Positions 56,151-64,000 of a DNA stretch of 64,000 nt are shown here, in pieces. The position numbers and the translations under genes were made by a program. Origin of the DNA: Sphingobacteriales bacterium (GTDB taxonomy: Bacteria; Bacteroidota; Bacteroidia; Chitinophagales; LD1); NCBI GenBank assembly GCA_018262795.1, contig JADFDM010000002.1, positions 310,001 through 374,000 on the forward strand, given 5' to 3'. The stretch's first letter is position 1, and each line of letters begins with the position of its first letter. Below the pieces are notes generated by a model. The model did no database searches and was not told where the DNA came from. It saw nothing but the letters and a program-made list of their open reading frames with translations.

Positions 56151-56591
56151 ATGCTGAACTTAGAAGAAGAAAAACAAAAATTCCGCTTTAGCATGAAGTT
56201 GGATATACGTTGGAGCGACATGGACGAAATGCGCCACGTAAATAATGCGGTTTACCTTACCTACTTTGAGCAAGCGCGCGTGTATTATTTCCACGAAGCC
56301 TGTAAATGGAACTGGGATGAAATTGGAGCTATATTGGCCAATGCACACGTTGATTATTTAAAGCCGGTGGTGTTTCCCAACCCGACCTATGTGTATGTGC
56401 GCACCAGCCGTTTGGGGAATAAAAGTTTCGAAACACAATACCTTATTACCAGTTTTGTGGATGGCGTGGAAGAACTAACCACCAGCGGATATACCACGAT
56501 GGTGCTGTTTGACTACAAAAGCAACAAAAGCATGGCAATGCCCGATTATCTTCGCAGCCGGTTAAAAGATTACGAAATTCTAAACCTCTGA
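56151..56591 (+). CDS. Hotdog-fold acyl-CoA thioesterase (4-HBT/YbgC-FadM-like)
   Basis: 146 residues. The catalytic stretch DIRWSDMDEMRHVNNAVYLTYFEQARVYYF matches the 4-hydroxybenzoyl-CoA thioesterase family, with the Asp in RWSDMD and HVNN. VDYLKPVVFPNPTYVYVRTSRLG completes the fold. It hydrolyses acyl-CoA; chain length is not predictable. It abuts the YrdC/YciO-like gene with no gap. Confidence 0.92.
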   Translation: MLNLEEEKQKFRFSMKLDIRWSDMDEMRHVNNAVYLTYFEQARVYYFHEACKWNWDEIGAILANAHVDYLKPVVFPNPTYVYVRTSRLGNKSFETQYLITSFVDGVEELTTSGYTTMVLFDYKSNKSMAMPDYLRSRLKDYEILNL

Positions 56592-57206
56592 GTGGTGCTA
56601 CTGAGAATTAACCCCGACAATATTGACGACCGTTTGCTATGGCAGGTGGTGCACTGCCTGAAAAAAGGCGGTGTGATTATTTACCCAACGGATACCGTTT
56701 ACACGCTCGGTTGCGATCTTACGCATCGTGAGGCGTACGAAAAGGTTTGCAAGTTGAAAGAGGTGCGGCCTAATAAAGCACATTTCTCTATTGTGTGTTA
56801 CGACCTCAGCCATATCACTGATTTTACGACCAACGTTCCTACTCCCGTTTACAAGCTCATGAAGCGTTGTTTGCCCGGCCCTTACACGTTTATCCTAAAT
56901 GGCAATAATAACCTGCATAAGATATACGGGTATAATAAGAAAACCGTAGGGATTCGCGTGCCTGACAATCCGATAGCTCGCGCCATTGTAGATGAATTGG
57001 GAGCGCCTATCTTATCGGCCTCCATCAAAAATTCAGACACCGTACTGGAATACATTACTGATCCAAACGAGATTTTCGAGGTATATGAAAATCTGGTGGA
57101 TATGGTCATTGATGGTGGCCCGGGAGGAAATATCCCTTCTACCATTATTGATTACACCGATAGCGAACCCGTGCTGGTGCGCGAAGGAGCCGGGGTATTT
57201 GTATAG
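56592..57206 (+). CDS. YrdC/Sua5/YciO-family protein (threonylcarbamoyl-AMP synthase-like)
   Basis: 204 residues, a single YrdC fold without the Sua5 C-terminal domain. YPTDTVYTLGCDLTHREA, KLKEVRPNKAHFSIVCYD (the KxR...SxxC-like nucleotide region), CLPGPYTFIL and VGIRVPDNPIARAIV are typical. The size and N-terminus are closer to YciO than to TsaC. If it is TsaC-like it makes threonylcarbamoyl-AMP for tRNA t6A; YciO homologues may differ. GTG start directly after the thioesterase stop. Confidence 0.88.
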   Translation: MVLLRINPDNIDDRLLWQVVHCLKKGGVIIYPTDTVYTLGCDLTHREAYEKVCKLKEVRPNKAHFSIVCYDLSHITDFTTNVPTPVYKLMKRCLPGPYTFILNGNNNLHKIYGYNKKTVGIRVPDNPIARAIVDELGAPILSASIKNSDTVLEYITDPNEIFEVYENLVDMVIDGGPGGNIPSTIIDYTDSEPVLVREGAGVFV

Positions 57207-57320
57207 TGGAATCACTGTGTTTTCTTATCCTATTTTATGGAATAATTTATTGTAGCCGGAATGTTGATGAGGTAAACCGGTTTGAGAAATACAAAAGGAA
57301 GCTGACAAATGCTGAGTATT

Positions 57321-57369
57321 CGGAATAGCTGTGCCTGCGGAAGCGCATTCCGTTTATATTTGCGCAAAT
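57321..57369 (+). promoter_or_regulatory. tyrS promoter with inverted repeat and overlapping palindrome
   Basis: A perfect TATATTTG (57355-57362) lies about 35 nt before ATG. CGGAAT...ATTCCG arms (57321 and 57347) sit just upstream. The 12-bp palindrome ATTTGCGCAAAT (57358-57369) covers the -7 box and predicted start site, a possible operator. Confidence 0.5.
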
Positions 57370-57397
57370 CAAAAATCAGAATATAACACGGAGTAGT

Positions 57398-58669
57398 ATG
57401 AGTTTTGTTGAGGAATTGAAATGGAGGAACATGTTGCACGACATGATTCCAGGCACAGAGGAATTACTTCGCAAAGAAATGGTTTCAGGCTACATTGGCT
57501 TTGACCCCACTTCCGACTCGCTGGGGGTCGGCAATCTGGTACAGGTGATGACCCTGCTTCATTTTCAGCGGGCCGGTCATAAACCCATTGCGCTGGTAGG
57601 AGGCGCTACCGGTATGGTGGGCGATCCTTCAGGTAAATCACAGGAAAGAAATTTGTTGGATGCAGAGGCCCTGGCGCACAACTTGGCCGGACAGAAAAAA
57701 CAATTAGAGAAATTTCTTGATTTTGATTGCGGGAAGAACTCAGCAGAAATAGTGAATAACTACGACTGGTTTCGCGAGTTCGGTTTTCTTGATTTTATCC
57801 GCGAAGTCGGAAAGCATATTTCGATCAACTACATGCTGGCAAAAGATTCGGTGCAAAATCGTTTAGAGAACGGAATGAGTTTTACGGAGTTCTCATACCA
57901 GCTTGTGCAGGGGTACGATTTTTATTATTTGTGGAAGAATAAAGGAGTGAAATTGCAAATGGGGGGCAGTGACCAGTGGGGAAATATTGTTACCGGCACT
58001 GAGTTGATACGCAAGAAAGAAGGAGGGGAGGCATTTGCTTTAACCACACAACTAATTAAGAAAGCAGACGGCACTAAGTTTGGAAAATCAGAAAATGGAA
58101 ACATTTTTTTAGATGCGTCTAAAACTTCTGCCTATAAGTTTTATCAGTTTTGGATGAATGCAGCCGATGCCGATGCGACCAATTACATTCGGATTTTTTC
58201 GTTGAAAGAGCGTGAGGAAATTGAAGCATTAGAGCAACAACATCGGGAGGCAGCGCACCTGCGGATTCTTCAAAAAACATTGGCCGAGGAAATTACTCAA
58301 AGGGTTCATTCGGAGGAAGCTCTTAAACGAGCGAAAGAAACTACCGACATACTTTTTGGCGCTTCTTTCGATGATTTCAAACGATTGGGTGCCGAAGAGA
58401 TTGAAGATGCTTTTGGAGAGGACATCACTTTCGGGCTGGATAAAACTGTTTTTGATACGGAAATAGATGCGATTAGTTTACTGGGAGAGAAGACTTTAAT
58501 TTTCCCTTCAAAAGGAGAAGCCCGCAGAAGCGTGCAGGGAAATGGCGTGAGCATTAATAAAGAAAAGGCAAGTATAGATAGCCGATACTCCGCTAAAGAT
58601 TTATTGCACGGCAAGTATCTGCTGGTTCAAAAGGGAAAGAAAAATTATTACCTCATAGTTGTCCGATAG
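57398..58669 (+). CDS. tyrS: Tyrosyl-tRNA synthetase
   Basis: 423 residues, class I synthetase with a C-terminal S4-like domain. [21 protein letters not shown] holds the HIGH-motif position, here GVGN (residues 43-46) instead of [40 protein letters not shown] and the signature KFGKS in [14 protein letters not shown] are normal, and [18 protein letters not shown] is conserved. It charges tRNA-Tyr. The Gly replacing the first His of HIGH is unusual. The small lipoprotein gene begins 3 bp after the stop. Confidence 0.96.
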   Translation: MSFVEELKWRNMLHDMIPGTEELLRKEMVSGYIGFDPTSDSLGVGNLVQVMTLLHFQRAGHKPIALVGGATGMVGDPSGKSQERNLLDAEALAHNLAGQKKQLEKFLDFDCGKNSAEIVNNYDWFREFGFLDFIREVGKHISINYMLAKDSVQNRLENGMSFTEFSYQLVQGYDFYYLWKNKGVKLQMGGSDQWGNIVTGTELIRKKEGGEAFALTTQLIKKADGTKFGKSENGNIFLDASKTSAYKFYQFWMNAADADATNYIRIFSLKEREEIEALEQQHREAAHLRILQKTLAEEITQRVHSEEALKRAKETTDILFGASFDDFKRLGAEEIEDAFGEDITFGLDKTVFDTEIDAISLLGEKTLIFPSKGEARRSVQGNGVSINKEKASIDSRYSAKDLLHGKYLLVQKGKKNYYLIVVR

Positions 58670-58672
58670 CGA

Positions 58673-58993
58673 ATGAGAAAACAATTCATTTTAATAGCAG
58701 CGGTAGCAGCAGTTCTTCTGTTGCAGGCGTGTAAGGGCAGACCGTTTGCTTGCTTTACTACCGAGCCGGATGAGGATGATTTGCACGTTCATCAGCCGGT
58801 TATTTTCAGAGCGAGTTGCTCTACGAATGCCGATACTTATTACTGGGAATTTTACGATAAAGAAGACTCTACCGAATACGGCTTTAGCACCATCAAAACT
58901 TTTGCCGACACCGGTCAGGTGAAGGTGTTTATGTTAGTGGTGGGAGGAGGTAAAACCTCTTCTACGGAACGGTATATTACTATTAGGCCGTAG
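58673..58993 (+). CDS. Small lipoprotein with PKD-like domain
   Basis: 106 residues. The lipoprotein signal MRKQFILIAAVAAVLLLQACKG has the Cys at residue 20. The rest is a short beta domain with PKD-like features (FTTEPDEDDLHVHQPVIFRASC, YYWEFYDKEDSTEYGFSTIKTFADTGQVKVFMLVV). Likely a surface or periplasmic lipoprotein. It is translated right after tyrS, probably on the same mRNA. Confidence 0.82.
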   Translation: MRKQFILIAAVAAVLLLQACKGRPFACFTTEPDEDDLHVHQPVIFRASCSTNADTYYWEFYDKEDSTEYGFSTIKTFADTGQVKVFMLVVGGGKTSSTERYITIRP

Positions 58994-59051
58994 TGCACAA
59001 ACAACAGGCAAACTGACAACGGGTCACTGTAAGCTACTTGGTAAAAACCAC

Positions 59052-59411
59052 TTAACCTCCCCCCAACTTCACGTTAAACTTCTTTGATTTTATTTCCAGT
59101 TTCTTCTTGTCAATCACCATCCCTCCATTTTTACCCTTCACATCTACTCCCTTCTTATTCACTTCTGCACCATTTCCGTTCGATTTTTTCGCAGCCACCT
59201 CCCCTTTCTTTGCCTCTACTCCTCCCCCTTTGCTGTTCTTAATTTCAGAGCCTGATTTATTGGCGGTAGCACCACCGCCTTTACTGCCCTTTGCAGTGGC
59301 TTCCGTCTTATTTACGGTCACTGATTTACTTTGAGTTTTAGTGTTGGCAGATTGCCCCATCGCGCTGCTGAGGGAAAACATAAGGAGTAGAACCGGCAGT
59401 AGAATTTTCAT
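59052..59411 (-). CDS. Small secreted protein made of 17-residue Lys/Gly/Asn repeats
   Basis: 119 residues, unknown family. A signal peptide (MKILLPVLLLMFSLSSAMG) is followed by five repeat units of 17 residues: VNKTEATAKGSKGGGAT, ANKSGSEIKNSKGGGVE, AKKGEVAAKKSNGNGAE, VNKKGVDVKGKNGGMVI, then DKKKLEIKSKKFNVKL. Alternating polar and small residues and regular Gly turns suggest a beta-solenoid or amyloid-like fibre. It is very basic. Nothing nearby reveals a partner. Confidence 0.75.
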   Translation of the reverse strand: MKILLPVLLLMFSLSSAMGQSANTKTQSKSVTVNKTEATAKGSKGGGATANKSGSEIKNSKGGGVEAKKGEVAAKKSNGNGAEVNKKGVDVKGKNGGMVIDKKKLEIKSKKFNVKLGGG

Positions 59412-59485
59412 GGTGTATAAATTTTAAGTGAAGTTAAAAAAAAGAAATACCGTGTAGGTAAGGGATATGGATCAGCAATTCTGTT

Positions 59486-60271
59486 TCACTTATTTCTCTT
59501 TGGAAAATTAAACAGTAAAGAGCCGAGAACAGGCACAAAGAATATGGCAACCGTAAGCATAGAAAAGAAGAAATCAGAATGTTCTTGCTCAAACAAATGG
59601 CACAGCGCATTGTCAGGAAAATAAACACAGCCGAAGTCAATACACAAGCGCAGCCCCAAAACACCAATCACGGCAAATGCCACCGCATCTAAAAAGGGAA
59701 ACCTATCCATCAGCGTTACAAAATAACCGGCCACAATCCGCATAGTTATAATGCCGATAAACACCCCCGTGCATATGAGGTAAATATTCTTAGTGAAAGC
59801 CACTGCGGCAAACACGTTGTCCAACGAAAAGGTAAGGTCCATCAACTCTACCATTAGCACAGTGCTCCAAAACAAACTGAGGCCGGCAATCCGTTTAGGG
59901 TGTTTTACCTCCGCTTGAAGTTCTTGTTGCTCTATGGCAAGAATGTGTTTCTTCCTCCGCAACAATTTATAGAAGTAATGTATGCTGAGATAAAGTAAGT
60001 AACCGCCTCCCACTAATTTCAACCAATTTATCTCTATCAGAATACTGGCAAAAACAAGAGCCGTTCCCCGAAAAACATACGCCAGCAGCAATCCTATGCG
60101 AAGGGCGCGCTTGCGTTGTTGAGCCGGTAAATCCATCACCATAGTGGCCAACACTGCCGCGTTATCTACTGAAAGAAGGCTTTCTATCACTATCAAGTTA
60201 AGCACCACCAAGAGGGCGGTTTTGGGATCGGGCTGAAGAAAGTGAGAAAAAAATTCGGGGATAAAATGCAA
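59486..60271 (-). CDS. TerC-family integral membrane protein
   Basis: About 261 residues from TTG 60271; the track's 377-residue version would overlap the HAD gene and adds unconvincing sequence. TerC signatures are visible: LIVIESLLSVDNAAVLATMV with the NxxxDN-like acidic helix, SILIEINWLKLVGGGYLLYLSIHYF, and VELMDLTFSLDNVFAAVAFTKNIYLI. Seven or so helices. By family knowledge TerC proteins act in tellurite resistance or metal (manganese) handling. A TTG-N19-TAccTTTG promoter sits exactly upstream of this start. Confidence 0.92.
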   Translation of the reverse strand: MHFIPEFFSHFLQPDPKTALLVVLNLIVIESLLSVDNAAVLATMVMDLPAQQRKRALRIGLLLAYVFRGTALVFASILIEINWLKLVGGGYLLYLSIHYFYKLLRRKKHILAIEQQELQAEVKHPKRIAGLSLFWSTVLMVELMDLTFSLDNVFAAVAFTKNIYLICTGVFIGIITMRIVAGYFVTLMDRFPFLDAVAFAVIGVLGLRLCIDFGCVYFPDNALCHLFEQEHSDFFFSMLTVAIFFVPVLGSLLFNFPKRNK

Positions 60272-60290
60272 GGAGATACTATTTTGCGAG

Positions 60291-60320
60291 CAAAGGTAAT
60301 CGTTAAAAATGTTTGAACAA
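60291..60320 (-). promoter_or_regulatory. Promoter of the TerC gene
   Basis: On the minus strand TTG (60320-60318), 19 bp, then a perfect TACCTTTG (60298-60291). The -33 box lies inside the first codons of the divergent HAD gene. It confirms the TTG 60271 start for TerC. Confidence 0.75.
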
Positions 60321-60959
60321 TGTAAGCTCGTGATATACGATATGGACGGGGTAATTATTAACAGTGAACCCTTTTGGCGGCAAGCCGAAATGAAAGTGTT
60401 TGCCACAGTGGGCTTGCACTTGAAGGAAGCGGACTGCATACAAACCACCGGCCTTCGGTTTGACGAAGTAGTAGATTTTTGGTGGCGGCAGCAGCCCTGG
60501 AAGGGGAAGAGCAAAGAGCAGATACACGATGAGGTGATAGATGAAATGGAAAATGCGATTACGCACCATGCCGTAGAAATGCCGGGGGTCTTGGCTTCCT
60601 TGCAATTATTTAAATGCAAAGGTTGGCGAATAGCGCTGGCTTCGTCCTCAGCGATGCGCTTAATAAAAGCCGCTGTAAAAAAATTACAGATCGAAGATTA
60701 CTTTGAACTGCTCGTTTCTGCCGAACATGAAACGTATGGGAAGCCACATCCGGCAGTATTTTTAAAAACAGCCGAAACGTTGAACATTCATCCCCACGAT
60801 TGCTTAGTAATAGAAGATTCTTACTACGGCTTATTAGCGGCAAAAGCGGCCAAGATGAAGTGTATCATAGTACCTGACCCCGCAGCGTACGATGAGCCGC
60901 GATTAATAATAGCAGATCAAAAGCTGCACACCTTAGAGGAGATGGAAAGGTTGCTTTAG
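60309..60959 (+). CDS. HAD-superfamily phosphatase (beta-PGM/2-deoxyglucose-6-phosphatase-like)
   Basis: 216 residues. The nucleophile motif is YDMDGVIINSEP (D11, D13), with a helical cap (VGLHLKEADCIQTTGLRFDEV) containing FWWRQQPWKGK. Motif II lies in ALASSSAMR, the motif III Lys in HETYGKPHPAVF, and the motif IV acids in CLVIEDSYYGLLAAKAAKM. It resembles YniC/HxpB sugar-phosphate phosphatases. It diverges from TerC with overlapping regulatory DNA, and its stop overlaps the DinB stop. Confidence 0.93.
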   Translation: MFEQCKLVIYDMDGVIINSEPFWRQAEMKVFATVGLHLKEADCIQTTGLRFDEVVDFWWRQQPWKGKSKEQIHDEVIDEMENAITHHAVEMPGVLASLQLFKCKGWRIALASSSAMRLIKAAVKKLQIEDYFELLVSAEHETYGKPHPAVFLKTAETLNIHPHDCLVIEDSYYGLLAAKAAKMKCIIVPDPAAYDEPRLIIADQKLHTLEEMERLL

Positions 60960-61465
60960 TTCTGAGTGATGGTCTGCTGCTGACGTAGATACGCAATGAG
61001 ATCTTGCGCTTCAAAATTCTCACAACCCAACTCGCGCAACATAGTGACCATCTGCCCTCTATGAAAGGTTCCGTGATTCACTACATGAAACAACACATCT
61101 TCAATCACATTCGTGTACTTATTGCCTTTAATGTTGGTGTAAGTAATTTTCGAATCGAGGAAATCTCGCTTCTTATCACTTACGAACTGAACTAATTCCT
61201 GTGAGTTTTTTAAGAATTCACTAAAAGAATCCTCTCCATCGGTGCCGCTGATCTCGCTCGGCCAAGTGGTCACCGATTCTCCCTTCACTCTTTTAAGCCA
61301 AATAATCTCGGCATCCCAAATGTGATAAAATGTTTTGCGGATGGTAGAGAAACTGCTCTTTAGTTCTTTATCCAAAAGACGGTCATCCACGCTTTTCATA
61401 AATTCCACTATTTTGCCATTGGCCCATGCATTATATTCCAAATGCCTTTGAATAGAATACCCCAT
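60956..61465 (-). CDS. DinB-family protein
   Basis: 169 residues of the DinB/YfiT four-helix fold. HLEYNAWANGKIVEFM, FYHIWDAEIIWLKRV and FHVVNHGTFHRGQMVTMLRELG place the three metal-binding His (H in YHIWDAE, and the pair in VVNHGTFHRGQ). By family knowledge these are metal-dependent enzymes, often thiol-transferases. Substrate not known. Complete and convergent with the HAD gene. Confidence 0.93.
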   Translation of the reverse strand: MGYSIQRHLEYNAWANGKIVEFMKSVDDRLLDKELKSSFSTIRKTFYHIWDAEIIWLKRVKGESVTTWPSEISGTDGEDSFSEFLKNSQELVQFVSDKKRDFLDSKITYTNIKGNKYTNVIEDVLFHVVNHGTFHRGQMVTMLRELGCENFEAQDLIAYLRQQQTITQN

Positions 61466-61519
61466 TTTTGCTGACTATTTACAGGCACTAAATTGACTTA
61501 TTTTTCAACACTCGCAAGT

Positions 61520-62734
61520 ATGAAGCAAAAAAAAACAAGTGCATCGCAAGGATTTTCATCCATCACTTCACAGGATAATTTCTCGAAGGGAAAACAGATC
61601 AATCCGCACGCAGCGCCCATCTATACCTCCTCTACTTATGTGTATGAATCGGCTGAAAAAGCACAACAAGTTTTTGAAGGAAAAGCAGAAGCCTACATCT
61701 ATTCCCGATGGAGCCATCCGAATGCGGAACTGGTAGAGGAAAAATTAGCCAAACTGGAAACATTCGGTTTAGAGCAGAAAGCGAAAGCATTGGTCTTTTC
61801 ATCGGGCATGAGTGCCCTTTCTGCCTTGTTTCAAAGCCTGCTGCGCCCCGGTGATGCTATTCTGGCACAGGGCAACATCTACGGCACTTCAGTGGATTAC
61901 TTCAACCATTATGCAGCCGCCTTTCAAATAGAGGTAATCTATGCTGACTTTGCCAACTTGCGGGAAGTAGAAGAAACGCTGAAGCAGAAAAAAAATATTC
62001 GGCTGTTATATACCGAAACGCCTTCTAACCCAACACTTAATTGTTACAATGTGAATGTACTCGCAGGCTTGGCTCATCGCTACCAGGCAAAGCTCGCAGT
62101 GGACAATACCTTTGCCTCTCCCTATCTGCAACAACCTTTTCGCTTCGGAGCCGATTTCGTTATTCATTCTGCTACTAAATATCTCAATGGACATGGCACT
62201 GCCCTGAGCGGTTTTGTAGTGAGTCGCGATAGAAAGTTTATGGAACAGGAAGTGTGGAAGATTCGCAAACTAACAGGTACCATCTGTAGCCCCTTTGACG
62301 CATGGCTGCTGAACAACGGCATGAAAACACTGGCACTGCGCATGGAAAAACATTGCAGCAATACGTTTAGCGTGGCAAAATTTCTTCAAAAACATACGGC
62401 TGTTTCCAAAGTAAATTACCTCGGCTTAAAAGAACATCCCGATCACACATTGGCTAAAAAGCAGATGAAAAATTTCGGTGGCGTGCTTTCCTTTGATTTA
62501 AAGGGAGGATATAAAGCCGGCCTTAAACTGATGAAGAAAGTCCGCTTCTGTAAACTCACCGCTTCGTTGGGCACTATTGATACTCTCATTCAACATCCCG
62601 CCTCTATGAGTCATCATTTTGTGCCCAAAGCGCAACGTGAAAAATTCGGTATTACTGACGGCCTCATTCGCTTGTCGGTAGGGATTGAGGAGGTACAGGA
62701 TGTGATGGCAGATTTGGAACAGGCAATAAAGTAA
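61520..62734 (+). CDS. Cys/Met-metabolism PLP enzyme (cystathionine gamma-synthase/lyase or methionine gamma-lyase type)
   Basis: 404 residues from ATG 61520 (the track's TTG at 61493 overlaps the likely promoter). The fold is typical: Tyr-Ser-Arg at YSRWSHPNAE, the phosphate loop FSSGMSALSALF, and Schiff-base K220 in VIHSATKYLNGHGTALSG. DNTFASPYLQQP holds the Asp that contacts the pyridine nitrogen. SLGTIDTLIQHPASMSHH is close to the gamma-synthase/lyase group. With cystathionine beta-synthase at 18 kb it could form a trans-sulfuration route (inference). The next gene starts 18 bp later. Confidence 0.92.
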   Translation: MKQKKTSASQGFSSITSQDNFSKGKQINPHAAPIYTSSTYVYESAEKAQQVFEGKAEAYIYSRWSHPNAELVEEKLAKLETFGLEQKAKALVFSSGMSALSALFQSLLRPGDAILAQGNIYGTSVDYFNHYAAAFQIEVIYADFANLREVEETLKQKKNIRLLYTETPSNPTLNCYNVNVLAGLAHRYQAKLAVDNTFASPYLQQPFRFGADFVIHSATKYLNGHGTALSGFVVSRDRKFMEQEVWKIRKLTGTICSPFDAWLLNNGMKTLALRMEKHCSNTFSVAKFLQKHTAVSKVNYLGLKEHPDHTLAKKQMKNFGGVLSFDLKGGYKAGLKLMKKVRFCKLTASLGTIDTLIQHPASMSHHFVPKAQREKFGITDGLIRLSVGIEEVQDVMADLEQAIK

Positions 62735-62752
62735 GCTCAAACAGACACAGCA

Positions 62753-63679
62753 ATGAAAGTGACCTTAGCTATACATGGCGGTGCAGGAAATATTTTGAAA
62801 AAGAACATGGCTCCTGAAAGAATTGCCGCTTATGAAAAAGCCTTGGCAGAAACACTCCATGCAGCTTATGATTTATTGAAAAGAGGAGGCAGCGCCTTAG
62901 ATGCCGTAGAGCAAGCCGTCTGCTTACTGGAAGATTGCCCCCTATTTAACGCGGGCAGAGGAGCCGTGTTGAATGCGCTGGGAGAACACGAGATGGACGC
63001 TTCAATGATGGATGGGAAAAGCGGGGCGGCAGGAGCGGTAACGATGGTGCAGCAAATAAAAAACCCCATTTCATTAGCAAGAGCCGTGATGGAAAAAACT
63101 CCGCATGTGTTTATTGGCGGCCAAGGAGCCGAAGATTTTGCCCGGAGTATCGGGATGCCCTTGATGGATAAAACTTATTTCCACGATGAATATCGCTACC
63201 GGCAATGGGAGAAACTTCGCCACACCACTACGGTAAGTTTAGACCACAATGTTTCGGGCAATGAAAAGAAATTCGGAACCGTAGGTGCGGTAGCTTTTGA
63301 TGCACAGGGAAATCTGGCAGCAGCCACCTCTACCGGAGGCATGATGAACAAAATGAAAGGCCGCATAGGCGATAGCCCGCTGATAGGCGTGGCCACTTAT
63401 GCCAATAACGAAAGCTGTGCTATCTCCTGCACCGGTCACGGAGAGATTTTTATAAAACAGGTAGTGGCTTACGATATTCACTGCTTGATGCAATACAAAG
63501 GGATGAGTTTGCGCGAAGCCTGCAACTTTGTAGTGAACCAAAAATTAGTGCAGGTAAAAGGTGAAGGCGGCTTAATTGCTATTGATAAAAATGGAGAAGT
63601 GGAAATCGTATTCAACACCCCCGGCATGTTTCGCGCTATGAAAACGGCAGCCAAAGAAGCGGTAGCCATCTTCCGCTAA
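62753..63679 (+). CDS. Isoaspartyl peptidase/L-asparaginase (Ntn-hydrolase)
   Basis: 308 residues. Precursor of an N-terminal nucleophile enzyme: AIHGGAGN at the start, NAGRGAVLNALGEHEMDASMM, and the autocleavage site at KKFG|TVGAVAF with nucleophile T176. It cleaves isoaspartyl bonds or asparagine after self-splitting into two subunits. No signal peptide is seen, so probably cytoplasmic. It follows the PLP enzyme gene by 18 bp. Confidence 0.95.
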   Translation: MKVTLAIHGGAGNILKKNMAPERIAAYEKALAETLHAAYDLLKRGGSALDAVEQAVCLLEDCPLFNAGRGAVLNALGEHEMDASMMDGKSGAAGAVTMVQQIKNPISLARAVMEKTPHVFIGGQGAEDFARSIGMPLMDKTYFHDEYRYRQWEKLRHTTTVSLDHNVSGNEKKFGTVGAVAFDAQGNLAAATSTGGMMNKMKGRIGDSPLIGVATYANNESCAISCTGHGEIFIKQVVAYDIHCLMQYKGMSLREACNFVVNQKLVQVKGEGGLIAIDKNGEVEIVFNTPGMFRAMKTAAKEAVAIFR

Positions 63680-64000
63680 TTACTCCTTCTTACGAGCTAT
63701 TTTAGCATCAAACACTCCGCACACATACAAATAGCCTCCGTAGCTCACTGCCGTAGATCCCGCACTGAGTTGCGCCCCATTATCAAAATAAACCGTCTGC
63801 ACTTTTCTGGTTTTAGGATAAATTCGATAAACCGTAGTAGGGGAGTAATGAGTAGAATCTTTCAGGTGCTTTAGAAAATCAATAAAGCGAAGATGGCAGG
63901 CTACCAAAAGATCATTCCCCACAAAGCGCAAATTATCAGCGCCATGCACTTTAGCAATCACTTCGCGATTCGTCATCTTGCCATCCGCAAAATCAAACTG
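63680..64000 (-). CDS. C-terminal end of a paraoxonase/SMP-30-like beta-propeller protein
   Basis: About 106 codons in frame up to the window edge (the first visible residues are QFDFADGKMTNREV), so the true start is outside. HGADNLRFVGNDLLVACHL, TTVYRIYPKTRKVQTVYFDNGAQLSAGSTAVSYGGYLYVCGVFDAKIARKKE resembles the last blades of arylesterase/paraoxonase-like propellers (GxxTAVxYxGxLYVGxV). The function is lactone or ester hydrolysis by family, not provable here. Its stop directly abuts the asparaginase stop. Confidence 0.75.
   Translation of the reverse strand, partial: QFDFADGKMTNREVIAKVHGADNLRFVGNDLLVACHLRFIDFLKHLKDSTHYSPTTVYRIYPKTRKVQTVYFDNGAQLSAGSTAVSYGGYLYVCGVFDAKIARKKE

Noticed and set aside
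60272-60619. Extended 377-residue TerC
   Set aside because: It overlaps the HAD gene in antisense, and a perfect promoter lies inside the extension, upstream of TTG 60271.

Overview
The window looks like ordinary chromosome from a member of the Bacteroidota, probably a Chitinophagales/Sphingobacteriales-like environmental bacterium. The pointers are: a T9SS type B (gliding-associated) C-terminal domain; a short Bacteroidota-type primary sigma factor (288 aa); a Bacteroidota 'putative porin'; an OstA-like protein paired with LptD; promoters of the TTG-N(16-20)-TAnnTTTG or TAnnTTCG type; A-rich leaders with almost no Shine-Dalgarno sequences; and frequent GTG/TTG starts. I saw no tRNA, rRNA, CRISPR array, phage or insertion sequence.

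Layout. 1-6.3 kb is an envelope-biogenesis block: lptD (minus, cut by the window edge) diverges from a peptidoglycan amidase, an MCE/MlaD-type protein and an OstA/LptA-like protein. 6.4-11 kb holds surface or secreted proteins: a lipoprotein, a small secreted protein with a Tyr/Cys-rich tail, and a 915-aa T9SS cargo protein. 11-17 kb holds a CBS-pair protein, a Lys-rich DksA-like fusion, an orphan DNA methyltransferase and Lon, followed by a 41-bp tandem repeat. 17-25.7 kb (mostly minus) holds a carboxypeptidase-regulatory-like protein, cystathionine beta-synthase, a YkgJ-type Cys-cluster protein, UspA, an M1 aminopeptidase, a LysE exporter and a sphingosine-1-phosphate-lyase-like PLP enzyme. 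25.9-30.8 kb holds an alkylglycerol-monooxygenase-like enzyme, a CNT nucleoside transporter and a GH3-family ligase.

31-43.7 kb is housekeeping: groES-groEL, a three-part proton-translocating transhydrogenase (pntA1-pntA2-pntB), folA, spoT/relA, a Fur-family regulator, a STAS protein, purA and pabB. 44-52 kb holds an N-terminally extended GAPDH, the primary sigma factor, a double-ATPase ABC protein, a TPR protein and a zinc-ribbon/Nif3 pair. 52-58.7 kb holds lpxK-PNP-porin, a thioesterase with a YrdC/YciO-like protein, and tyrS with a small lipoprotein. 58.9-64 kb holds a small repeat protein, TerC, a HAD phosphatase, DinB, a Cys/Met PLP enzyme, an isoaspartyl peptidase and the end of a paraoxonase-like protein.

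Most of the window is conserved core genome. The least explained items are the secreted protein ending in a twin CX3C Tyr-rich hairpin (7.7 kb), the secreted protein with an exact 17-residue repeat (59 kb), the Lys-rich/DksA fusion (12 kb), the 41-bp repeats after lon, the lpxK gene whose conserved N-terminus lies upstream of any normal start codon, and several genes whose promoter -7 box abuts the start codon. I did not find a clear new multi-gene defence or mobile system.
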